Of a stretch of 64,000 nucleotides of DNA, positions 26,055-33,988 are shown piece by piece. Position 1 is the first letter of the stretch. Every line of letters begins with the position of its first letter. Origin of the DNA: CAYWBU01 sp942491525 (GTDB lineage Bacteria; Desulfobacterota; Desulfomonilia; UBA1062); the NCBI GenBank assembly GCA_942491525.1, contig CALOBW010000016.1, forward strand, positions 62,001 to 126,000, written 5' to 3'. The position numbers and the translations under genes are program-made. Below the pieces are notes generated by a model. That model saw nothing but the letters and a program-made list of their open reading frames with translations. It searched no databases and was not told the origin of the DNA.

Positions 26055-26128
26055 ATATCCTCAGTTATATTGCACAAGAATTTTCCGTCTCCCGCGTTGC
26101 GGATTCGGATCAAGTAATAAGGCAAAAA

Positions 26129-26157
26129 AGCATATCAATTATGATGATATATGGCAA
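26129..26157 (-). promoter_or_regulatory. Sigma-70-type promoter for the GT4 operon
   Basis: On the minus strand TTGCCA (26157-26152) is separated by exactly 17 bases from TATGCT (26134-26129). The -35 matches consensus at 5 of 6 positions and the -10 at 4 of 6. The -10 lies ~75 bases before the glycosyltransferase ATG. Confidence 0.5.
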
Positions 26158-26159
26158 TG

Positions 26160-26182
26160 AAAAACCGCTGTTCATTTTGCGG
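26160..26182 (-). terminator. Weak intrinsic terminator after HEAT-receiver gene
   Basis: Read on the minus strand: CCGC, a ten-base loop, GCGG, then five Ts, about 30 bases after the stop of the HEAT-receiver gene. The stem is only 4 bp, so termination may be partial, leaving read-through into the GT4 operon possible. Confidence 0.4.
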
Positions 26183-26212
26183 CATCCTGATCTCCTCGAC
26201 CGGGTTCAGTGA

Positions 26213-27799
26213 CTAGATGAACTCATCAAGGATGGTCTGCAGGTCATGGGTGTCGAAGGGTTTGTTGAGGAATGCATCGACCCCGGCCTTGCGGGCCAGC
26301 CGGCGCTGGCTCTTCTCTGTTTCGGTCGTGACCATGATGACCGGTATATTTGTCAGATGAAGGTCGGTGCGCATCTTGCGGGTGAATTCGATGCCGTCCA
26401 TGATCGGCATGTTGAGATCTGTCAGTACGATGTCAACCTTGGGGTTGTTGTGCAGCATATCCAGGGCCTCCTGGCCGTTGAGGGCCGTCAGGGTGTTGTA
26501 GCTCAGGGACGCGAGGATATTTTTGGTGATGTTGAGAATTGCCTGGGAGTCATCAATGGCCAGGATGGTCAGCTTGCCGCTTAGACTGACATCTTTGCGG
26601 GTCAGCCGGTCCAGCAGTTTGATGGATTCTTCGTTCCCAATCTGGGCCAGCGTGACACTGAAGGTCTGCACGATGTCGGGCTGGGTGATCGAGGCCAGCT
26701 GGTCTCCCAGGCGCTCAGCGATGCTGCCTTCAAAGAGGGCTTCAAAGATGCTGGTGGCTTTGGAGACGATGATGGCCCGGATGATGTGGCTGCTCTGCTT
26801 GTCATTCTGCTGGGTGATCTTTTTGAGCCGGGCGATTATCGATGGGGAGATGTTGCCGTCCAGGGCGTGAATGACAGCCATCAGAATATTTTTGTCGGCG
26901 TTGGCCAGACCGCCGGTCAGCGCAACCAGGCCCTTGAGGGAGGGGGCGCGGCCCAGCGCCTCATAGAGGGCGAAGACCGTGTTGGCTTGCTGCGGATCGG
27001 TGTTGGCCAGGGCTTCTACCAGCACTTCGCTGGCGGCTGGGGTGCCGATGTTGCCCAGAATGTTGGCGGCCAGAACCTTGTTCTGCTCGGCCTCTTCGTT
27101 GAAGATGGCCTGCAGATGGCTTAAAGCAAGGTCTCCGCAGGCGGTGATGCTCTCATGGATGATGCGCCGGGCCGTGGGGTTGCGATGGTGGATCTTGGAG
27201 ACCAGCAGCCTGGCAGCCTCATCGCTGGCGATCTCTCCCAGGGCACTGATCGCTTCGCTGGTGGTCAGCTCACAGTTTTCATAGTGCTCATCATCTTCGG
27301 CAGCAGTGATGATCTCAAAGAGCAGGGGTACAGAGTCACTGTCTTTGTAGCTGCCCATCATTTTGATGCAGGTTGAGGCGATCAGGGGATCGTTGTCTGA
27401 TAGGTGGATCTTGAAAATATCGATAGCTTCAGCCGGCTGCAGTTGCGCCAGGGAGGCCAGGGTTTTGAGCAGCAGGGCCTTGTCCTGCTCTTTCTGTGCC
27501 TGGATCATCAGGACCGGGGCGGCGGAGTCAAATTTTTTCTGTTCGGCGATATTCAGGCAGATGGACCGGACTACCCGGTTTTCAGATGCGAGGCCCTCGA
27601 CGGTCTTTGCTTCATTTTCCAGCAGCAGGGTTCTGAGGGTGTTCTTGGCCGTATATACCAGGGCGTCATTGTGGGCCTGGGTCTCACATATTTCAAACAG
27701 GTCATCAATGGTTTCATGTTGTCGTTTAGCGGCGATGTTTTCAAGTTTCTGTATCTGTTCAACAAAACTAAGTTGTTCAAAACCGGTTAATATTTTCAT
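26213..27799 (-). CDS. HEAT-repeat protein with C-terminal receiver domain
   Basis: 528 residues. Residues ~1-400 are helical HEAT-like repeats ('AISALGEIASDEAARLLVSKI', 'AANILGNIGTPAASEVLVEALANTD'), usually a protein-binding scaffold. Residues ~406-528 are a CheY-type receiver: acidic pair in 'LAIDDSQAI', phospho-acceptor Asp in 'VDIVLTDLNMPIMDG', Thr in 'VIMVTTE' and Lys in 'FLNKPF'. All conserved phosphorylation residues are present, so the receiver should be active. There is no DNA-binding output. It lies 12 bases downstream of a CheX-like gene, a phosphatase for exactly this type of domain. Confidence 0.88.
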   Translation of the reverse strand: MKILTGFEQLSFVEQIQKLENIAAKRQHETIDDLFEICETQAHNDALVYTAKNTLRTLLLENEAKTVEGLASENRVVRSICLNIAEQKKFDSAAPVLMIQAQKEQDKALLLKTLASLAQLQPAEAIDIFKIHLSDNDPLIASTCIKMMGSYKDSDSVPLLFEIITAAEDDEHYENCELTTSEAISALGEIASDEAARLLVSKIHHRNPTARRIIHESITACGDLALSHLQAIFNEEAEQNKVLAANILGNIGTPAASEVLVEALANTDPQQANTVFALYEALGRAPSLKGLVALTGGLANADKNILMAVIHALDGNISPSIIARLKKITQQNDKQSSHIIRAIIVSKATSIFEALFEGSIAERLGDQLASITQPDIVQTFSVTLAQIGNEESIKLLDRLTRKDVSLSGKLTILAIDDSQAILNITKNILASLSYNTLTALNGQEALDMLHNNPKVDIVLTDLNMPIMDGIEFTRKMRTDLHLTNIPVIMVTTETEKSQRRLARKAGVDAFLNKPFDTHDLQTILDEFI

Positions 27800-27811
27800 C
27801 CATAACCTCGC

Positions 27812-28270
27812 TTATTCTATGCAGACCTCTATGGTGAACTCCCCATGATCCGTCTTAAATGGAATGGCCATGATGGGACGGTTTTCCAGATATGAGATCT
27901 GGTGTTCTTTGCCGGTGACGACTGTCGGGATGGCGGCCTGCATCGATTTGTTCATCAGCTCCAGCTGTTGGCGCGCCTGTCCCGAGATCATGTTGGTGAT
28001 TTCACCCACCGCATCCTGAACCTCATCATTGACGTCGCTGATCGTCTCGCCGAACATATTGGAAACAATGCCCAGGATGCAGGGTGAGGCAAAGCTGACC
28101 GCGATTGTGCCGCGGGCATCACCGCTCAGGCCGATGATGCCGGTGATGTCGCCTAGGGCCTTATTGTCTTTCTTGAGGTAGGGATCACCGGCCCGGGCCT
28201 CGGTGGTGGCCATGGTCGAGAGAACCTTGATGGTGGCGCCTATAAATGGGTTGATAATGTTTACGTCCAT
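27812..28270 (-). CDS. CheX-like phosphatase
   Basis: 152 residues of the CheX/CheC family. It has the start 'MDVNIINPFIGATIKVL' and the catalytic ExxxN motif in 'DAVGEITNMISGQAR' (Glu and Asn on one helix), as in CheX, which dephosphorylates CheY~P. 'SFASPCILGIVSNMFGE' is the typical preceding helix. GAAGGAAT precedes the ATG. First gene of a two-gene operon with the HEAT-receiver protein, a probable partner. Confidence 0.85.
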   Translation of the reverse strand: MDVNIINPFIGATIKVLSTMATTEARAGDPYLKKDNKALGDITGIIGLSGDARGTIAVSFASPCILGIVSNMFGETISDVNDEVQDAVGEITNMISGQARQQLELMNKSMQAAIPTVVTGKEHQISYLENRPIMAIPFKTDHGEFTIEVCIE

Positions 28271-28384
28271 ATTCCTTCCCGACAGTTGGTTAGTTACAGT
28301 TTAATTTTCAGGCTTAAATTTTCAACCATTGCAGCTTAAATCATGACCATTGAAAGCTCAAAGCCAGTGGTATATAGGGCTTGA

Positions 28385-29908
28385 ATGCAGAGCCTGAATC
28401 GCAACTCCATGCTGCTGGTGCATCCGCCGGCCATTAAGATTTCAGAACCGCCGCCGGGGGTGGCGCGTCTGGCTGGCGCCCTGCAGGCGCACGGGGTTGA
28501 TTGCCGGGTCTGGGACGCCAATCTGGAGGGGACCCACTACCTGCTGATGCAAGATCATCAGGCGTCTGACACCTGGTCTCGGCGGGCCGGGCGCAAGCGC
28601 AATGAACACCTTGAACTGCTAAGCTCCTGGGATGGTTATCGCAACCTGGACCGTTACAAGCGGGCCGTCAGTGATCTCAACCGCCACCTCTGGGCGGTTT
28701 CCGGAGCCCACAACCTGCGCATATCGCTGAGCGATTATCAGGATCCCTCGCTGCTGCCGCTAAAGTCAGCCGATCTGGAGTTGGCGGCTAATAGGTTTCG
28801 CGACAACATCTACTACCCCCATTTCAGCAGACGCCTGCCTGAAATGCTTGATGGCCGGGATGTGGTCGGATTCTCACTCAACTTCCTCTCCCAGGCCCTG
28901 ACAACGTTTGCCATGATCGGCTTCGTGCGCGGGCTGCGGCCCGATATCAGAATCGTGCTGGGCGGCGGCCTTATAACCTCCTGGGTGCGTTCCGGGCGCT
29001 GGCCTGGATCCCGCCTGGTTGATGATGTGATTGACGGCCCGGGTGAGGGCGCGCTGCTGACACTGCTGGGCATTGAACCGTTCGTCGGGGAGGTTATGCC
29101 TATATATGGCAGTTTTGACGGTTATCTGGCGCCGGGGGGAATTCTGCCGCTTAGCGCATCGAACGGTTGCTGGTGGAATCGCTGCTCATTCTGCCCCGAG
29201 CGGGCCGAGGGCTCGGGTTACGCCATGCGCCCTGCCGCTGATTTGAATGAACTCGTCAGCAGGCATGATCCTGTTTTGATCCACTTCACCGATAATGCTC
29301 TGTCGCCAGCCTTCATGAAACGTCTGATTGCCGATCCGCCGGGGGCGCCCTGGTACGGCTTCGCGCGCGTAACACCTCAACTGGCTGATCCGGCCTTTGT
29401 GGATCAACTGAAGAGTTCGGGCTGCGTTATGCTCAAGCTGGGGCTGGAGTCCGGCGATCAGGCCGTGCTCGACAGTCTGCATAAGGGGGTCGAGTTGGGG
29501 CTGGTCAGTGAGGCTTTGAGAAATCTGAAACGCGCCGGAATTGCGGTTTATGCCTATCTGCTCTTCGGCACCCCGGCTGAGGACGGGGCGGCGGCCAGGC
29601 GGACCATGGAGTTTACCGTCGAGCATGCTGAGTTTATCGACTTTCTGAATCTGGCCATTTTCAATATGCCGCTCAACTCGCCCGACACCCTTGAGCGCGG
29701 CTGCTTCTATGAGGGGGATCTGGCGCTCTATAGCAGCTTCGAGCACCCGCAGGGCTGGGGCCGCGGCGAGGTGCGGCGTTTTCTGAATCGTGAGTTTAGG
29801 CGCCAGGCGCCCATTGCGAAGATCATTAAAAATGATCCGCCCCTTTTTACATCCAACCACGCTCCGCTCTTCAGTCTGGCAGGGGAGGTCTCGCCGTGCA
29901 GGAGATGA
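28385..29908 (+). CDS. Radical SAM protein with N-terminal B12-binding-like domain
   Basis: 507 residues. The N-terminus ('SMLLVHPPAIKISEPPPGVARLAGALQAHGVDCRVWD') is typical of B12-binding radical SAM proteins, and 'GFSLNFLSQALTTFAMI', 'IVLGGGLITSW' and 'DGPGEGALLTLLG' continue that domain. The cluster motif is 'ASNGCWWNRCSFCPER' (~258-273). 'LKLGLESGDQAVLDSL' and 'YAYLLFGTPAED' complete the core. It overlaps the EamA transporter gene by 13 bases. Product unknown; relatives modify lipids, peptides or cofactors. Confidence 0.87.
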   Translation: MQSLNRNSMLLVHPPAIKISEPPPGVARLAGALQAHGVDCRVWDANLEGTHYLLMQDHQASDTWSRRAGRKRNEHLELLSSWDGYRNLDRYKRAVSDLNRHLWAVSGAHNLRISLSDYQDPSLLPLKSADLELAANRFRDNIYYPHFSRRLPEMLDGRDVVGFSLNFLSQALTTFAMIGFVRGLRPDIRIVLGGGLITSWVRSGRWPGSRLVDDVIDGPGEGALLTLLGIEPFVGEVMPIYGSFDGYLAPGGILPLSASNGCWWNRCSFCPERAEGSGYAMRPAADLNELVSRHDPVLIHFTDNALSPAFMKRLIADPPGAPWYGFARVTPQLADPAFVDQLKSSGCVMLKLGLESGDQAVLDSLHKGVELGLVSEALRNLKRAGIAVYAYLLFGTPAEDGAAARRTMEFTVEHAEFIDFLNLAIFNMPLNSPDTLERGCFYEGDLALYSSFEHPQGWGRGEVRRFLNREFRRQAPIAKIIKNDPPLFTSNHAPLFSLAGEVSPCRR

Positions 29909-30762
29909 ATGAGAAACGGGCCGCCCTGGTTGTGATGCTGGGGGCCTTCCTGATCAGTTTTTCGGGAGTCTATGTCAAGCTGGCTGATGTTGGGCCAAGT
30001 GTGGCTGGGTTCTACCGGCTGCTGTTCGGAGGGGGTGTGCTTCTGTTGCTGGCCCTGCTGCAGGGGCGCTCGCTGCACTGCCCACGGCTTGATCTGGCTG
30101 TGCTTTGCGGCCTTTTCTTTGCGCTTGATCTGTATGTCTGGCACAAGTCGATCCACCTGATCGGTCCAGGGCTTGCGACCATTTTGGGCAATTTCCAGGT
30201 CTTTGTGCTGGCCCTTGTCGGGCGCCTGCAGGGCGAAAGTATAAATCTGCGGTTCATGCTGGCCGTGATGCTGGCGCTGAGCGGTCTATTCATGATGGTG
30301 GGGATCGATTGGCAGAGTCTGGGCAGCGCCTATCAGCTGGGGGTGGGCTTGGGTCTGCTGACGGCCATCTGTTATTCCGGCTACACTGTAGTGTTGCGTC
30401 GCGTTCAGCTGACAGGAGTTGCGCCCGCTGTCAGTCTGATCTACATTTCGCTGGCCGGGGCGGCATTGCTGGCCTTGCTTGCCGCCGGCGAGGGTGAGTC
30501 ATTCATTATTCCGGATCGCGCTTCTTGGGCATCCCTGCTGGCTTACGGCATTTTCTCGCAGGTCATGGGCTGGGCGCTGATCGCCAGGGCGCTGCCCCAT
30601 ATCCGGATCTCGCTGGCCGGTTTGCTGCTTCTGCTGCAGCCGGCGCTATCCTTCGGCTGGGACATGATCTTCTTTGCCCGGCCCACCAGCCGGCTGGATC
30701 TGCTGGGAGTCATGCTGGCCCTTGCGGCTATCTACCTTGGGGTGATTTCCCGGTCTGACTGA
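29896..30762 (+). CDS. EamA/DMT-family transporter
   Basis: 288 residues with about ten membrane segments in two EamA repeats (~1-140 and ~150-285). The first begins 'ALVVMLGAFLISFSGVYVKLADVGPSVAGFYRLLF', typical of the drug/metabolite exporter superfamily; the second starts near 'YQLGVGLGLLTAICYSGYTVVLRRVQ'. Probably exports a small metabolite. Start chosen at ATG 29896-29898 inside the radical SAM gene, which suggests translational coupling. A perfect 11-bp hairpin follows at 30804. Confidence 0.88.
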   Translation: MQEMNEKRAALVVMLGAFLISFSGVYVKLADVGPSVAGFYRLLFGGGVLLLLALLQGRSLHCPRLDLAVLCGLFFALDLYVWHKSIHLIGPGLATILGNFQVFVLALVGRLQGESINLRFMLAVMLALSGLFMMVGIDWQSLGSAYQLGVGLGLLTAICYSGYTVVLRRVQLTGVAPAVSLIYISLAGAALLALLAAGEGESFIIPDRASWASLLAYGIFSQVMGWALIARALPHIRISLAGLLLLLQPALSFGWDMIFFARPTSRLDLLGVMLALAAIYLGVISRSD

Positions 30763-30803
30763 TGCTTCTTGCCAGCATTGCCTTGGAGTCTTCAGATAAA
30801 GCG

Positions 30804-30829
30804 AAAGGGATGCCGTGAGGCATCCCTTT
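30804..30829 (+). terminator. Hairpin after EamA gene
   Basis: AAAGGGATGCC (30804-30814), loop GTGA, GGCATCCCTTT (30819-30829) forms a perfect 11-bp stem; the three terminal Ts are followed by CTAAATCTT, so the U tract is short. Probably a terminator. Confidence 0.75.
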
Positions 30830-31385
30830 CTAAATCTTAGTTGCGGGTTCGTAGTTGCACTCTTGGGTGCTGCCCTAGGTCGTGGTGCAGTTCATGATGC
30901 GTCCTAAGGGCTCGTAGTTGTTGCTTTTTCAAGCTTGGTAACATTCTCATCGTCACAACCTGTAATCCCTTTAGTAACTTTTTTATTTTTTTTGAGTATT
31001 GGAAATACAGGTGGATATTAATTAAATTGGATAGGTGAGTAATATATTCTATTAATAACAAAAAATACAATCACTTGTATTGCAGCAATCTGCATGCTGG
31101 AAATTTGATTGGCCGGGAAGGGGCAGTAATGTTTGCGCTGGATTTGATTTGGCCTGACTCTGCTTAAGAACGAAATTAAATTGAAGTGTTAAGTACTATT
31201 AATGTTGTGACGATGATGATCTAAGAAGATGTTATCTGGATGAGGACTTGAATTGGGAACAAGTAGTTAATCCTGCAGCTATTCCTGCCGCCGATCGAAA
31301 GATTGGAATAGGTGCGGTGTTCGAAAATTCATTTCATCCGGAGTTCAGTAGGGGACGTTGCCAAGGAGACTCCAGGAGGCTAACT
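30830..31385. other. Long AT-rich gene-free interval
   Basis: Between the EamA terminator and the HD-GYP/HDOD start. A 13-base near-repeat, GGGTTCGTAGTTG (30845-30857) and GGGCTCGTAGTTG (30908-30920), flanks a possible stem CCCTAGG(30873-30879)/CCTAAGGG(30903-30910). A 77-codon minus-strand frame (30837-31070) has no recognisable features and no ribosome site. The remainder is AT-rich and probably holds the promoter of the next gene; no clear -35/-10 pair was found. Confidence 0.4.
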
Positions 31386-32846
31386 GTGTCCAGTGTGTCA
31401 GGTCCCAACAGAGATCAGGAAACACTCTGTACGTTGCTTACAGTTTTAGAGCTGAAAGATCCCTTTTTGAAGATGCAGGCAGAGAAGGTTGCTGCGACCT
31501 CGGTACTGCTGGCGCGAGATCTGGGACTTTCACAGCCCACCATCAAGTCAATCTATCTGGCGGCCATCTTTAGAGACGTCGGACTGGTCTATATCCCGGA
31601 TGAATTGGTCAAAGAAGATCTGATCAATACAACGGATGGTGGAGTACAGGAGCATCCCCTGATCACAGAAAAGATTCTCCAGAATCTCTCCCATGTCCAG
31701 GAGTGTCTGCCTTTTATTCGTCACCACCATGAGGCCTTCGACGGCACTGGTTATCCGGATCATCTTAAGGGCGATGCGATTCCCTTGGGCTCCAGGATTA
31801 TTAGACTGGCGGAAACCTGGTGGTCTTTGAGGGCTCCGCGCGAAGGGGACGGCCTGGATGAGAAAGGGGCCCTGGCTCACATGCAGAATGGAATCTCATG
31901 CCAGTTTGATCCGCGTCTGCTGGATCGTTTCGTTGCTATGATTGAGGGGCCGGCAGACGTCAAGGAAACGGATTTTTCATTTATAAGCACCGCGGTCTGC
32001 GAGATAAGCAAACGCTTCAAGGGTGGCAATATTAATCTGCCGGTGATGCCCAGTATCATTAAGAGTGTTCAGGATGTGATAGACTCTCCCTCCGCCAGTG
32101 CCGAGACTCTGGCAAAGGTGCTGGAGCAGGACAGTGTCATATCCATGAGTCTGATCGCAGTTGCCAATTCGCCGGCGTACCGCGGCAGTGAGGAGTTTAA
32201 ATCTGTGAGACAGGCCATCCCGCGGCTGGGCCTCAAGGAGACCCAGATGATCGTGAATGCTATCGCTCAGAAGTCTCTCTATGAGTCGGGGAATAAGATG
32301 ATGCAGAAGACAATGGAGCAGTGTTGGCTGCATTCCCTGGCTGTGGCCTGTGCCGCCAAGCAGTTGGCAGAGGAGATGCGCATGGCCGATCCTGAACGTT
32401 ACTTCACCCTCGGCATGATGCATGATGTCGGTAAGGTTCTGCTGCTGCATGCCGGTGAGGAAATTCTGCGCCATGCCCAGGCGAATAATCAGATCAACGA
32501 TATCAGCGAGATTGATATGGCTGAGGTTGCCGAAGCCATTAAAGTTCATCATCCAACCTTTGGCGCAGCATTATTGAAACGTTGGAAGTTTTCGGATGAT
32601 TTTACCCAGGTGGCCCAGAATCATGGCGGGCACGCCTTTGATTCCAACACCGACAAGTCGATCCTGATTGTTCACCTGGCCAACATTATCAGCCGTATTG
32701 TTGGCTACAGCCAGTATGAGCATGCCGCTGATGATGTGAAGGGTTTGATTTCGGTCAGGCTGCTGGGGCTCGAACGTGAAGTGGTCGACCGGGTGGTTGT
32801 TAAAACCAAAGAGTTCATGCGCGAGTCGGCCCAGGCGTTTGGTTAA
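31386..32846 (+). CDS. HD-GYP-like / HDOD signalling protein
   Basis: 486 residues from GTG 31386-31388, chosen because AGGAGG lies six bases upstream; the frame extends back to TTG 31248, but with a poorer site. The N-terminal ~180 residues resemble a HD-GYP c-di-GMP phosphodiesterase ('HHHEAFDGTGYPDHLKGDAIPLGSRIIRLAE'), yet the HD pair is 'IFRDVGL' instead of 'LLHDIGK', so metal ligands are lost and catalysis is unlikely. The second half is an HDOD domain ('NLPVMPSIIKSVQDVIDSP', 'DSVISMSLIAVANSPAY', 'MMHDVGKVLLLHAG'). A c-di-GMP-related regulator is likely. Its stop overlaps the convergent Crp/Fnr gene by four bases. Confidence 0.82.
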   Translation: MSSVSGPNRDQETLCTLLTVLELKDPFLKMQAEKVAATSVLLARDLGLSQPTIKSIYLAAIFRDVGLVYIPDELVKEDLINTTDGGVQEHPLITEKILQNLSHVQECLPFIRHHHEAFDGTGYPDHLKGDAIPLGSRIIRLAETWWSLRAPREGDGLDEKGALAHMQNGISCQFDPRLLDRFVAMIEGPADVKETDFSFISTAVCEISKRFKGGNINLPVMPSIIKSVQDVIDSPSASAETLAKVLEQDSVISMSLIAVANSPAYRGSEEFKSVRQAIPRLGLKETQMIVNAIAQKSLYESGNKMMQKTMEQCWLHSLAVACAAKQLAEEMRMADPERYFTLGMMHDVGKVLLLHAGEEILRHAQANNQINDISEIDMAEVAEAIKVHHPTFGAALLKRWKFSDDFTQVAQNHGGHAFDSNTDKSILIVHLANIISRIVGYSQYEHAADDVKGLISVRLLGLEREVVDRVVVKTKEFMRESAQAFG

Positions 32847-33517
32847 TAGGCTGCCGCCAGCTCCTCCAGGGCGTCCTCGTCAATTATTTTGATGTGACGC
32901 CCCTCCTGTTCGATCAGACCGTCACGAATCATCTTCTTGAAGGCCCGCGAGAGACTCTCGGGGGTCGTGCCCAGCATTTTGGCCAGCTCCTTATGTGCAA
33001 TGCAGAGATCGAGCGTGTTGCTGTGCATGTCGCGGCTGGCCGCATGCAGAATGAAGGCCGCCAGACGCTGCGGGATGTCCTTGAGCGAGAGCGATTCAAT
33101 GATATCCATGGACTGCTTGAGCCGGTTTGAGAGGCCGATCACCATATTCACCAGCAGGGATGGCTCCTGGCGGCCGAGTTCCTCCAGGATCTCGCCGCTG
33201 AAGTGGATGATGCGGCTGGGTTCCAGGGCCATGGCGTTGGCCGGCGAGAAGTCGCCTTTCAGCACGTTGCCCAGGCAGAAGGTTTCGCCGGGAGCAAAGA
33301 GGTAGAGGGTCTGTTCCCGGCCCTCCATTGAGCTTTTGAAAATTTTGACCCGGCCTTCAAACAGCAGGTAGAGGCCGCGGGTATGCTCCTCTTCGCCCAG
33401 GAAGATCTGGCCGGCATCATATGAGTTGTCGCTGGCAGCCTTGGCCAGAATATTGAGCTGCTCATCGGGGAGCCCGTTAAAGAGAGAGATCTTTTTTAAC
33501 TGTTCAACTGTTATCAT
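32843..33517 (-). CDS. Crp/Fnr-family transcription regulator
   Basis: 224 residues. An N-terminal cyclic-nucleotide-binding-like domain ('LFNGLPDEQLNILAKAA', 'GLYLLFEGRVKIFK', 'LYLFAPGETFCLGNVL'), a dimerisation helix and a C-terminal winged helix with recognition helix 'TPESLSRAFKKM' (~180-191). The E-x-x-S-R pattern there is the FNR/DNR type that reads TTGAT half-sites. The N-terminal Cys cluster of FNR is absent, so it is not an oxygen-sensing Fe-S FNR; a DNR-like (NO/heme) or other sensor is possible. An FNR-type box lies 14-27 bases upstream of its start. Confidence 0.9.
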   Translation of the reverse strand: MITVEQLKKISLFNGLPDEQLNILAKAASDNSYDAGQIFLGEEEHTRGLYLLFEGRVKIFKSSMEGREQTLYLFAPGETFCLGNVLKGDFSPANAMALEPSRIIHFSGEILEELGRQEPSLLVNMVIGLSNRLKQSMDIIESLSLKDIPQRLAAFILHAASRDMHSNTLDLCIAHKELAKMLGTTPESLSRAFKKMIRDGLIEQEGRHIKIIDEDALEELAAAY

Positions 33518-33530
33518 AATGTCCTCAGAA

Positions 33531-33544
33531 TTGACTTATATCAA
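33531..33544. promoter_or_regulatory. FNR/DNR-type operator
   Basis: TTGAC-TTAT-ATCAA matches the FNR/DNR palindrome TTGAT-N4-ATCAA at 9 of 10 defined positions. It lies between the divergent Crp/Fnr gene and the IscA-like gene. With the -10 TATATT at 33565-33570 and a start expected near 33577, the centre (33537.5) sits about 40 bases upstream, the class II activator position. Confidence 0.7.
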
Positions 33545-33564
33545 TGCCGCGCAGAAATATGTAG

Positions 33565-33570
33565 TATATT
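33565..33570 (+). promoter_or_regulatory. -10 element for IscA-like genes
   Basis: TATATT, 5 of 6 to consensus, 39 bases before the ATG at 33610. No good -35 hexamer lies upstream; the FNR-type box occupies that place, as expected for an activator-dependent promoter. Confidence 0.5.
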
Positions 33571-33609
33571 CTGGCAAATGTTAAGCCGGAATTAAAAGGA
33601 GAACTTACA

Positions 33610-33918
33610 ATGCAGGTAACACTCAGTAAGGATGCGATTGAAGCCATTGGCAAACACCTTGAACAGAATGATTACAGTGCTGTGCGTTTTTATACTCAGG
33701 GCAGCTGCTGCGGCGAGGCCCAGTTCAAGCTCAGCCTTGGCAATCCTGAAGATGGTGATGCAATTATTGAGGCTGAAGGATTTAAGTTTGTGCTGCCCCA
33801 GGATGTGGCTGACAGCCTGGTGATGATCCACATAGATCACTATCCCCGGGTCGGTTTTCGTGTACGTTATGAGGCCCAAGATGGATTCACTCCCGGCAGC
33901 AGTTGCATCGTGGGTTGA
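33610..33918 (+). CDS. IscA/HesB-like protein 1
   Basis: 102 residues with the HesB/IscA fold pattern: 'MQVTLSKDAIEAIGKHL', 'AVRFYTQGSCCGEAQFKLSLG', 'GFKFVLPQDVADSL'. Canonical A-type carriers have Cys35 and a C-terminal CGC; here the first is a CC pair (~37-38) and the C-terminus has a single Cys in 'GSSCIVG'. It may bind Fe-S or another metal differently from IscA. AAGGAGAAC precedes the ATG. Probably regulated by the FNR-type box upstream and co-expressed with the next gene. Confidence 0.75.
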   Translation: MQVTLSKDAIEAIGKHLEQNDYSAVRFYTQGSCCGEAQFKLSLGNPEDGDAIIEAEGFKFVLPQDVADSLVMIHIDHYPRVGFRVRYEAQDGFTPGSSCIVG

Positions 33919-33988
33919 AAAATATCCGCGCAGGACTTATAGGAATTGTGCTTTTGCCGTAATATAAGACAGGGGAAAGGAGATTATA

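Noticed and set aside
30837..31070. 77-codon minus-strand frame
   Set aside because: Low-complexity AT-rich translation, no ribosome site, no family pattern.
31140..31170. Possible sigma-54 promoter TGGC...TGC near 31150
   Set aside because: GG and GC elements are nine rather than ten bases apart, and the conserved flanks do not match.
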